A stretch of DNA of 64,000 nt. Source: Cinclus cinclus. Taxonomy: Eukaryota > Chordata > Aves > Passeriformes > Cinclidae. The stretch spans positions 111,634,214-111,698,213 of the forward strand of contig NC_085047.1 of assembly GCF_963662255.1 (NCBI RefSeq), written 5' to 3'. Both the position numbers and the translations under genes were made by a program. Under the pieces are notes generated by a model. That model had not been told where the DNA came from. It saw only the letters and a program-made list of their open reading frames with translations, and did no database searches. This document shows, piece after piece, positions 33,988 to 45,897 of the stretch. Each line of letters starts with the position of its first letter. Position 1 is the stretch's first letter.

Positions 33988-34512
33988 ATGAGTATATTCA
34001 GCTATTTCAAAAAGATCTTGCAAAGATCAACTGTTTCATGTTTAATGTGTGCTTTGTGTATCTCAGGTGAAGAAAACACAATAGAATGGCAACTCTTGCC
34101 CAGAAGCAGCATTGCATTTCTGGATTTCCAGACCTATCCTAGCCTCAAGCAAGGGAGAAGTTTGTACAGCAGGTAAGATGATTAACCATGACTGACGCCA
34201 CATGTATCCTAGACTGGAAGAACTGCTAAGTCTCCAAATTTTGCCCAGTCATGTCACTGAAAGTGATTCCATACACCTGAAGAAGATTGCTACACCCAAA
34301 TGTTTATTTTTCTGGTGATACTCGTTGACCTACTTTTTTCTACCAGGGGAAGTACAAGCTGTTCCTATCTAAATGTCCTGAGACCATCCCAGATGAGCTT
34401 TCACACCTGTTTGAAGTTATATTCTGGGTCCAGTGTGATAGAGAGCTTAGCTCAGCACCTTGCACTCCCTTTCCCAGCAGCCTTTGTGTGCCTGGCTGTG
34501 GCTCTGAATTAA
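33988..34512 (+). CDS. Hypothetical two-exon small ORF (about 117 codons), unrecognised
   Basis: Exon 1 would run from ATG 33988 to 34172 and end at a strong donor (CAG|gtaagatg). The 174-bp intron (34173-34346) ends with a strong acceptor (ctacttttttctaccag). Exon 2 runs 34347-34512 to TAA. Exon 1 ends two bases into a codon and exon 2 supplies the third, so the frame is preserved across the junction (SLYSR|GSTSCSYLNVL). Alternatively exon 1 is internal, starting after a second acceptor (gctttgtgtatctcag, 34066). The product has a basic/aromatic N-terminus, a Cys-containing hydrophobic segment (VSCLMCALCIS) and a hydrophobic C-terminus (LPFPAAFVCLAVAL). No domain or homologue is recognised. 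The ATG context is unremarkable and no promoter is visible within several hundred bases. It may be chance or a lncRNA. Confidence 0.2.
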
Positions 34513-35204
34513 AACGATCTCTCCCAAAAAAGTAACCCCAGGATTTGACTTTGTCAGGAAAGAAAATGTGGTAAGAATGTGGATGTCTTCCAGGGCACAT
34601 AAGGGAGAGCTTCTGGTCCTGCTGCATGGCAGATCTCCTGCTAGGAAGTCCTGTGGGAGGAAGGAATGTAATTTTGTGGGACCAGCCTTAAGAATGAACT
34701 CAGCATCCAGTACTGGATGTGAAAAAGCCCCTTGAAGCTGAATCCAGCTCTTCTCAATATCTAAAAGAGAGAACTGTAGTTTTGCTAAGGAAAACTAAGC
34801 CTGTGGTCTCAGGGGATATAAGATAAGCTTTTGTTGTTAATTTGTATATTTGCCTTGCTGCAAATGTCATCTAAAGCTGTGTAGGAGGAACGTATCTGGA
34901 GGGGTTTTTTTCCAAATTTGTTTTATTTGGTGTAGACTGAAATAAACCTGAAGCTTGGGAGGGGTAGGAGGGGTGGAGGCTGTGCTTGAACCTTAACCCC
35001 ATGAGTGTTCTCAACCCTATGGGCTCTCTGCACAGCCCACACAGGGCTCCCAAAATTGTCTCAAAATATAAAGTGATAGGGATCGATGTGGCTTGTAACT
35101 TCTTCCTTAACTTTCTTACTATTGATGTTTTTTAACAAGAAATCCAAACTCTGACAAGGGAAATGAGTGAAGAAAGACCTTTCGAAAGAGGAGCGAAATG
35201 GGAG

Positions 35205-35262
35205 CTGAATCAAGCATCTGTAATTAGCTAATGGCTGTGAATATTTATGAAATCTTCCAGTA
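35205..35262. promoter_or_regulatory. Candidate conserved non-coding element
   Basis: The segment reads like vertebrate enhancer sequence: GCATCTGTAATTAGCTAATG contains a homeodomain core TAATTAG and a second TAAT, followed by GAATATTTATGAAATC. There is no coding potential. The call rests on motif texture only; conservation was not tested. Confidence 0.2.
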
Positions 35263-36704
35263 GTGGCAGTGAAGTGCTGATCCTAGAGAAGTGGACGCCC
35301 TCTTCCTTGATGTCTTTAGTACTTGCAGTCCCAGCTGCCATGGCTTGAGTGTTGGAAAACCCCACCCTCTTTCTGGCCTCTGATCAAAATCAATATTTCA
35401 GAGGGAAATGCAGAACAGCAAAGGAGTTAAACGAAAGTTCAGATAAGCATAACAAATGCTAGAAAGATGAGATCCTCCAAGCAGAGTGCTCTAGAAAGCA
35501 CTCCTGTTAATCTGGGCAAGGCTCTCATCAATTGCTCTGTGCAGGAAGAGCTATTCTTGGACTCCTAAGGAGGTAAGGGATTTATTTCCTCAGCTGCATG
35601 GAGTCATGCTATGAGATATCATTAAGTAAGAATAATTAGAATTTGACCTTTCAACATACAGGATTTGTAGGTTTTCCTGTGTTTCCAGGCCTTTCCAGAT
35701 ATACCTTTCCAAAGTGGTAGTCAGGATTTCTGTACCATTTAACTATATAATCCTTACAAGTAATTTTTTTGTTTATGTGATAAGTGACTCTGTTGATTCC
35801 TATTTGAGCATCTGTGGATGAACTTGGTAATTAATACTTTGATGTGATAACAAAATTGAATATTGAAGTGTATTTTAATTTGAGCAGTTCAGTGGCGTTC
35901 CAGCAACGTGCATTTCATTTTCCTGGCAATACCTTGACTGCAGTTAAGACATAGCCCAGAAAAAATGATGGCAAAATCAAGAATGGTCACATCAGGTTAA
36001 TTGGTTTCACAGTTGCAATGGCAGTATGAGGAGCTTGCACTAACACACACAGCTGAATTTTCAGGGTGTGGGAAGCAAGTGTGCAAAGTGTCTGATGATT
36101 AACTTCCTGGCACCAGTTGCTTTTTTGTGACACTGCAATCATTACTTCAGGCAAAACCAAATCATTTTGTTGCTTCATCGGCATTAAAAAAACCCTGTCT
36201 GGCTCCATCTTCTGCCAAGGCTGAGCCTTCTCTTTCTTTCTGTGCATATGGAGGGCTTGTGGCAGCACTGTGGAAGAAAATGAAGGTGCCAGGAGAGCAG
36301 AGATCCCAGTGCCCAGCTGTGGTTTTTGTGATGGGGTGGAGCCCAGGGACAGCCTGTTCCCCTGTAACATTTGAGATCTACCAAGGTGTTTAGTTTTGCA
36401 GAGCAACAAATAGTTTTTTGGTTTTGTTTGGTTTTTTGGTGGTTTTTTTTTCATTTTCAGAGCCCCAGTCGTGATTCCTTGTAAAGCTGAGTGTTACTCA
36501 TGTCTGGATCACAGCTGATCATTGCTAATTTTGATGCAGTTTGACTTTCCCTCCAAAGTGAAGGGTTTAATGCTTTTCTCAAAGGCAGTGCAGATGGTTT
36601 ATTGAGTGTCAGAGATTGAAGGAAGCTTAAATGGATAAATTTAAAAATGAGGTCCAGGACTTAAAGAGACTGGCTGATTCCTAGTAGGTAAAGCCAAGTT
36701 AAAA

Positions 36705-36729
36705 CATGGTCACTGCCACAGTGACCATG
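36705..36729. repeat. Perfect inverted repeat, 11-bp arms, 3-bp loop
   Basis: CATGGTCACTG (36705-36715) and CAGTGACCATG (36719-36729) are exact reverse complements around CCA. The arms include GGTCA and TGACC half-sites, the core recognised by nuclear receptors, though the spacing of 9 is not the canonical 3. It could form a small cruciform or be a dimeric transcription-factor site. Confidence 0.85.
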
Positions 36730-37031
36730 GGACCAAACTGGATTGGGATCCTAGAATTTCTGCCTATTCCCACCCACCTTTTCGCTGAATAGTAGCTGGG
36801 CTGACACTCATTTAGGCTTCCATTGATGCTACAGATATACAACAGAAAAATTGTCATACCCTTCATTTTAAGGCATCAGGAAGATATAATCAGTAATGGG
36901 AATGAATTATACAAAGCTGATGAGCCAGGAGAGAACAGAACTTCTTTCCTGAAGAGCAACATTGAACAGAAAGATATACCATCACTGCTGTGAGATAACT
37001 GTTTTTAAATGTGGTTGCTTTACTGTCATCC

Positions 37032-37127
37032 ATAGAGTCATAGGATGGTTTGGGTCAGAAGGAACCCTAAAGATCACCCAGGTCCAACTCCCTGCCATAG
37101 CCATGGACACCTTCCACTAGAGCAGGT
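37032..37127 (-). mobile_element. CR1 LINE 3'-end fragment, antisense
   Basis: About 95 bp matching the reverse complement of the CR1 3' end: ATAGAGTCATAGGATGGTTT, GGAACCCTAAAGATCACC, CCAACTCCCTGCCATAGCC and GACACCTTCCACTAGAGCAG. It is then truncated. A plus-strand ORF starting at 37045 reads out of it and is not a gene. Confidence 0.92.
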
Positions 37128-37786
37128 AGAAGAGGGGGTAGGAAAAAGAACCCCTGTGGGAAGGCAGGTGTGGTACAGCGTGACAGACCAGGTGGTGCTG
37201 AGCAGTCCTGGAAGCACAGGAAGTCACAGAAAGGGGAAGATCCAAGGGGAAAAGGATGGGACAAACACTCACTTTAAGCAGATGAAGGTGTTGCAGCAGA
37301 TTTCCCTTCACCTGAGTAATTCCATGCCAAGGTGCTTCCCCAGCTGTGCATCCTTGAGTGTGCTACATAAACAGAATTACACATTCTTCCCAAAAATTGC
37401 AATGGTCCAGAATAATAAATTGCAGCTATTATAAAACTAATATTACTCTGTATCACATCTTCATCTCTTATACACACGCCATTCAAAATTCTTGCTGGTT
37501 TGGTCAGTCACTTGCTGAAAGAAGCAGTTTCGATGCACTATGAAGAATTATAAAAACTCTAAATCAGGTATTTAAATCTCCACAACCATGCTAGCTTGAA
37601 AGAAATTCAACCTCCCAGGCAGAGAGCCAGATTTTGCTATTGCGAAAAATGGTTCTCCTTCATGTGTTAAGGGATTAAATGTTCCTGATGTTCTAGGCAA
37701 GGGCACTGTAGGTTTTCTAATGGTGATAAAATGCAAATTTCACCCATAAGTCTTTCTGTTGACAGGGAGGATAATAATCTAGGGGG

Positions 37787-37807
37787 GTGTGTGTGTGTAT
37801 GTGTGTG
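37787..37807. repeat. (GT)n microsatellite, interrupted
   Basis: GT dinucleotides with one TA interruption, preceded by a G6 run. Confidence 0.9.
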
Positions 37808-39062
37808 CTTAAAAATTCTAAAAATTAAAATCTGCTGAGAAAGGGAGTGTAAAAGGGTATGACTTCTCCAGATTTTTTTCTTTTTGAGACAGATATACTG
37901 AATTGCAATAAATATACCTCATATAAAAATACCTAATCTTTAAGTAACTTAAACAGCAGTGTTTAATATTAATATGGACATGTAGGCTGTGGCTCATCAA
38001 AGTATAGGGACCATATTGACACATGAAGTATTGGATCAAGGAACAAATTTTGCAGGATGAGAAACAGAGTCACTATACAAACAAAATAAAGAAAGTCCAG
38101 TAACAGGGAAGGCAGAGAATCTGTAGTAGTTATGACTGATTTTCCATTCCCCTACATCTTTGGTAGCAATTAGGTGTGGCTATAAAATGCTGTTAAAAGA
38201 CTAAATGAAATAGCTGGTTTGCATTGACTTGGCTGAACGTTTGAGCTGCTCATGGTGGATTAAACTCTGCAATCACAGAGGGATAAATTTGCAATCTGCC
38301 ACCAAGAGCATTCATATCTTAGTGAATCAACATGAGCAAATTGACTTTTATTATCAATATTCCAAATGTATCCTAGCCCTAGGACACATGATGTCCAGAA
38401 ATGCCCTTACTTACAGTCTGCACCTGAAATGTCTTTCACAGGACAGGATGCTGGTTTGACTGCAGGGCTTTCACCATTGCTGACAAGTGATTTTTGAAAA
38501 CCTGGGCACAATAATCTGAAAGGTGATGCACAAACTAAATTAATCCCCTTCAGCAGAATTGATTCTCTGCCCTCACCTGTGGTTTTATCAAAAACTAACC
38601 AGGGGTTTTAAAACACAGTTTGAACTTGTGTCAGAGAAATGAGATGACTTCAAGAGCTTTTGGAGCATTCTGCCCCTCTGCCTGCAATGGGAGTGAAGCT
38701 CCACATGGCAAACCCCACCTGCATATGGATGTTGAGCCTCTATTTCCTTTTGTCAGGTGGTGTCCACTTGTATCAGATGGAGATTTAGACAGCATTTAGC
38801 AAGAGGGACCCTGCCATGGTTCTGGCTGGAGGGAAATCCAAAACAGAAGTGTTTCTCACTTGATTCTTCACTTTACGCAAAAATGTGTCTTGACACATTA
38901 TCTCTTCAGCATGTAGCAAAGTGTGCTTTGCAGTGATTGAAGAAATTCAGTTAAATCCAGCCTGTACTTGTGCTCGGGCTTTTTATTTATAGCAAGTGTG
39001 GGAGTGTGTTGGCCCTTTCTGACAGCATATCATGGCCATCTTAAATCCTGAAAGCACTTTTT

Positions 39063-39080
39063 TTGTTGTTGTTGTTGTTG
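39063..39080. repeat. (TTG)6 trinucleotide repeat
   Basis: Six perfect TTG units following a short T run. Confidence 0.9.
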
Positions 39081-39604
39081 CCACAGTAAATGTTTAAGAA
39101 GTTTAATCTTAAATTTATGAGTGATTTGGAGACCAGTCTGTTCATGACACATTAACAAAATTAGACCAGGAAATGTTCTGCTGAACGAACTCTCATGTTT
39201 TTATAAGGAGTGAGGTTGTTGGGAGTGTGCTCCCTGCTGTGTGTGCTGCCAAGGCGTGGCCGCCATGGCCCACAGTGATCCATGTGGATGTGTTTGCCCA
39301 TGGTATTTCAAGAAAAAACATTTACTGAGCCGGCCTAAGAGATTTAGGAAATCAAATCTCAAGGTGTTAGAGAAGGCACTTAGCATGGTATGAATTGAGT
39401 TTCAACAGTAAGCATAGTCAGAGGCAAAAGGGTTAATTCCATTTCAAGAAGAAGACATAGAAATAATTTTTTTTCTTGCTAATTAAATATGAAACTGACT
39501 AACTGTATGCAAGTGTAATTTTCTTATCTTATTAGCCATGTTCATTTCTGAAGTGAATAACTACCAGCACTGGTACAGTATATGGGCAGAATAATAGTCA
39601 AACT

Positions 39605-39690
39605 GATTTTTACTTTAATCTCTGAATGCAATTAGCATAATTTAAACTGTTATAAGCTACAGCAGATAGAAATCACATTATAGAGACTGT
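39605..39690. promoter_or_regulatory. Candidate conserved non-coding element
   Basis: The segment contains GAATGCAATTAGCATAATTT, which combines an octamer-like ATGCAATTA with homeodomain ATTA/TAAT cores. It is flanked by TTTTTACTTTAATC and AGATAGAAATCACATTA. It is AT-rich and non-coding, with no simple repeat. The texture matches deeply conserved developmental enhancers, but conservation is untested. Confidence 0.22.
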
Positions 39691-41939
39691 AGGTGGAGAG
39701 GTGGGTGGTCACATGCAGAGGGAAAACTGGAAGAGCACTTAAAATACAGCCAAGTAATAAGCATTCAGGAGAATGTAAAGCTGCATGGAGTTGAAAGGCA
39801 CATTATTTTGAGAGATGGGGGAAGAAAAGTGGATAATCATGACCAAGGTTCAAGGACTTCTACTACTGCAGGGTCTGGTCCCAAGAAATGCTGTCATAAG
39901 AGATGTAGTCCACACAACTGTTTTATGGGGCATGAATCCCAAATTCCATTTTCTGTAAGGGGAGACAACAGCCCAGTGGAGATGGACAGATTGCATCTTG
40001 CCTGACCAGATGAAAAGTCAGGATATGATGGGGGAAGGAAAGAGGCAGGTCAGATGGGGAACCAGAGAGATGGAGCATGGGTGCCAAGCATGCATTTGAG
40101 TGAGTTGTGCACAAGAGCAGGGATCGAAGGAAAAGGAGAGAAAGAATGGGCTGAATGAGGAGACTGGGCCTGGAAATCCTGAACTGTAGGCTAGGACTGA
40201 CTGAACAGTCAGCACCAATGAGTGTGTGGGAAGACAGTGACATGAACAAGGAGAGGAGACAGGGACAAGTTGGTGAAGATAAACCCAAGCTCCAGGAGAG
40301 TGGAAAGAAGGTGCTGCTGACAGAAGCTGAAGCCTGGGATGCTCACATCATCCTACTCCTCTGCTGTCAGCAAATACCCAAACAGCCTCTGAGAAGCCAT
40401 TATAGATCACCTGCCACTGCAGCTGCTCCATGGAAAATAAAGGATTACAGCAGAAAACTTGGGAAACATTCTGAATTCTTTATCCTTTCAAATGCCTGCT
40501 TGCCCTCTCCCTTTACATCCTGCACTAATTTCTGCAGTGTTTTTTGAGCAAGTATCAAAATTAAGCCCAGGAATCTAGTCTGTTTAACTAGCAATAATCT
40601 GATGTTGGCCATAACGAAATTTCTGTGGCCCCTTTTAATTGTTGCAAGGAGACCTATAGGTTTTGTTATTTAGTAGAGAGTGATCTAATATGTTACCATA
40701 CCAGCATGTATTAATCATTGAATAAATTTTATCTATATCCTGGCAATTTACCCAGAATATGTTGTTTGAAAAGAACTAGAGATGTTCTCCATCATGGTAA
40801 AACTGAGGGTATTCTGTGGCCAGGCCTTACTGCTGGATTACAGAACTGGACTTTGACATATTTTTCACATCAAATTGATGGTTTTCTTATCATAAAGCTT
40901 TGTTGCAGTGCCCTCTGCTCTTTGAAACTTCTTCCTAAAAAAGAAAAAAAAAAGGAATCTCCAGATTTAATTGCAGACTTAATTCACTGCTACATAATAG
41001 AAGGTGTTGTCAGCAAATGGCACTACCAGAAGCAGCCTTCCAGCTGTGTGGATGTCAGACTGGAAGTCCAGTGACTCCGTCCCAGGTTGCCCAGAGAGCT
41101 CCTACAGCACTAACATAGAGGTAAAAATATTCTGCTTTTTTGAATCAGAGCAACTTGCACTTTTATTATTAATTAAGCACAGTTTAATTGCACTGAGGTA
41201 TGGACTGTACTCTGTGTGTGTATGTGAACAGAGATTGGCCAAAAAAATCTTAGAATCATGAATTAAATGAATGTATATCACCTCCTGAAATATGTGCACT
41301 GAGCAGTTTGTAGATGAGCAGTACATGTAAAGATCCCTACATCCCTAAATGTTCTTTTGGCAAAGACAACAGATGATACTTCCCGAGAAGACTTTCAAGG
41401 TCTGATTTTTGTTTACTCAATTAATATTGCCTGTATTTAATGCACCAAGAAAAAGCATTGCAATTTCTCTGAAGCACTCTGCTGCAAAAAAAAAATTAGC
41501 AAAGCCAGTTCAGTAATTGTTTGGTGGGATTTTTTTCCCCCAGTTTTTCTTGTAATTTTTGTACTTCATAGACTTTTAAATTAGATTAATCTCTAATAGA
41601 CATGCCTAAAAAACAGGTAGTGACATCTGTCTGAGAAAAGGACTTACAAATACACAAGTGTTTGCATTTCTAAAGATGACAATGAAGGCAACAAATAAAC
41701 TGTGTTAGTGCATATTTAACACTCTCTAGTTCTGCTACTTGATATTAAAAAGAAGTTATGAAAGACTACGAAGTGCTAATGAGGACAGTCCTCACCAATC
41801 CCAGACTCTTTAAGAAATAGCAGCAGTCCTGCAGCATTGCATTTGTCTCTCAGTGCCAGGGCTCTATATTTAACAAGCTTTCCCCAGCTCCCACACCCAG
41901 ATGAATTCATTGGAATGCAGTAGGAAAAGCAAGAGCTCA

Positions 41940-42125
41940 TCTGACTCATTAGGAGGCTCATATGCAATTACCATCAATTAAAAATTCCTTCTAGAGCCAC
42001 CGTGTGAATTTGGGTGTGCTGAAAGAAATGAAATCATCAAGATCTCTGTAAGCAGGACTTAGCTTTGCACTGAGCTCAGGACAAACGCAGATTTGATTAA
42101 TCTGCAAAAATAATTAGCTGATGTG
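41940..42125. promoter_or_regulatory. Candidate conserved non-coding element
   Basis: Two motif-dense blocks lie within 190 bp. The first is TATGCAATTACCATCAATTA (octamer-like plus two homeodomain cores). The second is a perfect short palindrome, GCAGATT-TGATT-AATCTGC (42087-42105), followed by AAAAATAATTAGCTGATG. The intervening sequence is unique and non-repetitive. This is the best enhancer-like region by eye. Conservation is not demonstrated. Confidence 0.25.
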
Positions 42126-45100
42126 CTGAGGAACGTGTGGGATCCTCAGAGAACTGTGTCTGATGGAGTTTTACATCTTCCACTTCACTGTCTGTGACTT
42201 GCAAGCAACTGAGCCAAAGAAAAGCTTCTCTATATTGGGAATGTATGGGAAAAAAACCAAAAAAACCCTGTTGTAACAACATATTTTGTTGATATGAAAT
42301 TATTTTCTCTTTCTTTTCACCAGCTGCTAGTGAGGAAAAAAAGTTTAGAGGTGGAAGCGTAATGACAAATGATTTACAGATGGATTCCTTTTTCACTATA
42401 TTCCCATTAAGATGGGTTGTAAACACTTTCCTTTCTTAGCCCAAGATCTTTCTCAGAATCTGTTCTGTTTAGGTTTAACTTGTTGGATTTGGAATAAGCT
42501 CTTCAAAAGACTGAGCAGCTCTTGAGCCAACCCAACAGAATTGAGGTGCTTCTGTCATAAATTTTCTTTGAAAAATTTTATCTTAACATGAACTTTACCC
42601 GTGCATCTGATATTTTAATACTGTTGAATGTTTATATCCTGTTGATTCAGCCTTTTATTAAGACTTTTGAAAAAAAAATACAACAAAGCAATTAAAAGTA
42701 TATGTGTATATAATTTCACAAGCATTTTAGAAGTTTATACAATAAAACAAGCATGTGCTTATGCTATACTTATTTGTATTCACTATTCATAAGAGGCAGC
42801 AAATTCTACCTTTATCTGTAAAACAGGTTAATACCTAGACATCCAGGATTGTTGTATTGTTTCTCTTTGAAAAATAAAAATGTTAAAACCCTCCAGACTT
42901 TAATTGTGAGTATTTTAGAGCAGTGCCATTTCTGTCACTGTTTTATGTTCTGGCGGTGCCAAGAGGATTCTTATGTTTAGATCTTTAAAAGCATATAATG
43001 ACACATAATTTCCACAGGTGGAAAGCACCCAGACCTCCACCAAAACCTATAGGAGCTGCACAAACAATAAACAGCCCTGGAGTGCAGACACTGATCAGAA
43101 TAAAGATTGACAGATCCTGCACAGTGTGTCTTAGGACAAATAAGAGAGCCCAGACAAATTATTTTGGTTTTGTGTGGGGTTTTTTTTTAATAAATGCAAG
43201 GTGGTTCAGAAACTTTGGTCTGAGTTTGAATGTTGGATCTACTTCTTCGTGGAACATTGTGTAGAAATTTTGATGGAGATTAAAAATGATCCAAATCTCA
43301 ATGCATTTTTTAGGAAGATTGTAATGTAATTTCTTTCATGCCAGCAGTAGTAGTTATTCTATAGGGACAAGCAGGACTGGGATCCCCAAAAATCCCTAAA
43401 GCTGACATTTAGACATACCTGTATACTTAGTGTACTGAGACCTAACAATTAATTAAACATGGCAGAGGTCTCAAGGAGAACATTTGAAGTTAGCATAATA
43501 TAGAAACATGTACATTCTTGTACAAGGAAAGAGCAAGGAAGAGGAACTTACAGTTGGAGAACAAATCTGGTCTCATAGAACTCGATTTTACCTGTACATT
43601 TTAACATTTTTCAATGTATAGGTTTTTGTCCAGTGAGTTATCTGCAAATAAACATATACTGATTTTGCTTTTACATTAAAATCCCTGCAGGTAACAGGAG
43701 CAATCCAACTGAAAACCAGAAGTCAAAAATCTTGTTTCACTTACATAAACTAAACATAGACTGATATTTTTCCTACTATTTCCCTTTTGTTTATAGTTTC
43801 TCAATAAAAAGGGTGCCAAGCTAGGAAATGTGTCAACAAAGTGCAGAGATGGTTTTATCAACAGTATGCATGCTGCTTTTTTGGAAACATATCTGGAAGA
43901 TTTACTTCCTGGTATCTGCTCTGAACTTGTGTGATTTGCAGAAGAAAGTGGAGCTGAGGGGTGGGAGAGAAGCTGTTCATCAGGAGCATTTGAGAACGGT
44001 TACCACGGTGAAAGAAACAGAAGACAGAAGATCCATTAGTTTAATCATCTTTGATCATTTGCAGGCTTTGTTTGGATGTGTTTGTATCTTGCAAAACTGA
44101 AGAGTGTGCAGGCGATGCCAATCAGAAAGGCACTCTCCTCCCAGATCAATTTGACTGAATTCACATGAGGGGGAAAAAAAATAAGTGTTTGAAACCAAAA
44201 TCAGTGTGACACCACTGATGTTCCAGGGGGAGCTGAAGTTTCCTCTGTATCCATACTCTGAATGTGTCTTGGGTCACAAGGCCAACAAATCAGATATTTG
44301 CAGCCAGTTTAGAAAAGGCCTTTGGAGCATTTTAAGAAAGGGTGATTTCCACGAAGGCATCCAGTACTACATGGAAGAACCAAATAGGAAATAATATCAT
44401 TGCCATCGGTGCTTGCAACAGGGGGTTTCAGAAGGGAGAAACTTCTAGAAACCTGGTTATTTCCTAGCAATTTCTGCAGGCTTCTGACTAGCTTTTGGAC
44501 AAAGCTCTTGGTTTAAATTATGTTAATCTTTTTCACAGGGCAGGGATAAGCAACTTTCTGATTACAAGAACAAAATAAGAAAATACTGGGACAAAGTCTC
44601 TATGGACAAAAATCAGTGCGATTCCCTTGAAAGCCAACACAACAGACAATTTAATTTGCTATCCAGCCTGTTCTGAAACAAGCAAAGAATGTTAAAATTC
44701 TTCTTTTTGTGCTGAGATTAAATCCTGCAAATTTGCCATGGAAACCATTTCTTCTTCTTTTATTTTTTTTTCCCCTTTCCCTCCTTTTCACAGTTCAATA
44801 ATAGCAATTCTTTCAGAGATGGGAGGTTTGAGCATTATAATTTGGGGTGGGGGTTTTTTGGGAGGTGGGCTGAAGAAAAAATGGGGAGCTGTGGAGGGGA
44901 AAAGGCCAGAATATGCTATCTCTCAGAAATGAGTTCACATCCCCAAGGCCCCAGTGTTGAGAGCCAGCGAAGGACAGATGCTTCTAACAGTTGGAGCATT
45001 GCAGCACGGAGAAGGGGCTCATCCTCCAGAAGCCAAGAAGCCACCCTGGGAAGCAGGCAGGGCTGGGATGACCCACTTCAGTGAGTGCCCACGTGGAGCT

Positions 45101-45585
45101 GGCAGGAGATGGAGCTCCCCTGGCTCCCAGGGCTGACTCACTGGCCCTGTTTGACCCCTCTGCTGCCACAGCAGCAGGAAGGTAACACCAGGACAGCAAC
45201 CCTGGGTGTGGATAAGGCCAGGGTAATGTGGCAGGGATGGAGGGCTGGAGCCAGGGTAACACCAGATCTGTCACCCGCTCCTGTCAGCCACCAACCAGGG
45301 TGTTCAGCCAGGCTTCTGAGCTCCTCATAGGAATGGGCAAGGTCTACCTAGGCTCTCATTTTGGAGGAAAAACCTGATTTTCACAGCACACGTGTGCTGC
45401 TGTTTCCATAGCATGGGTTGATTTTATCCCCGTGTTCAAATTCACCTGTTACACAATATCTCAATGGGTGATCCAAAGGTTTTAATACAAAAAGGCAAAG
45501 AGAAGGACATGGGGAGGAGGTAAAAGAAAAAGTAGCCAGGGTGGGCTTGGTCACACTTTGAATTACCCTGTATGCAATTTTGCTT

Positions 45586-45897
45586 ATAGAATCATAGAAT
45601 CATTCAGTGTGAAGATCATTGAGTCCAACCATTAACCCAGCACTGCCAAGCTCACCACTAAACCATGCCCCCAAGCACCACTGCTGCACATCTTTTAAAT
45701 GCCTTCAGGGATGGCAATTTCACCACTTCCTTCAGCAGTCTGTTCTAATGCTTTACAAACCTCCTATAATGACAAAATTTTTCCTATTGTCCAATCTAAC
45801 CCCTCCGGTACAACTTGAGACAGTTTCTTCTTGTACTTTTCACTTGTTAGTTGGGAGAAGAGGCTCATACCCACCTCACTATAAGCTCCTTTCAGAA
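45586..45897 (-). mobile_element. CR1 LINE fragment, antisense, about 310 bp
   Basis: Reverse-oriented CR1 with an intact 3' terminus at the left: ATAGAATCATAGAATCATTC (octamer repeated). Then come TTGAGTCCAACCATTAACCC, AGCACTGCCAAGCTCACC, CACTAAACCATGCCCC, GGGATGGCAATTTCACCACT and AGTTGGGAGAAGAGGCTC. It is 5'-truncated at about 45897. The 115-codon plus-strand ORF starting at 45619 is antisense CR1 sequence. Confidence 0.95.

Larger units (their letters stand above)
34513..37031. other. Non-coding unique sequence
   Basis: No recognisable gene. It holds the TAAT-containing candidate conserved element at 35205-35262, a 25-bp palindrome at 36705-36729, and a 28-bp splice-flanked microexon-like string (35545-35572, between ctctgtgcag and gtaaggg) that is too short to support. 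The 155-codon minus ORF at 35987-36454 has no domain and is overlapped by other ORFs. Confidence 0.55.
37128..45585. other. Non-coding unique sequence with candidate regulatory elements
   Basis: No recognisable gene. It contains (GT)n at 37787-37807, (TTG)6 at 39063-39080 and the candidate conserved elements at 39605-39690 and 41940-42125. A G/A-rich stretch at 39800-40320 yields a 121-codon minus ORF that I regard as compositional. Around 45000-45330 the sequence is GC-richer (GGAGCTCCCCTGGCTCCC) but has few CpGs, so it is not a CpG island. Confidence 0.55.
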
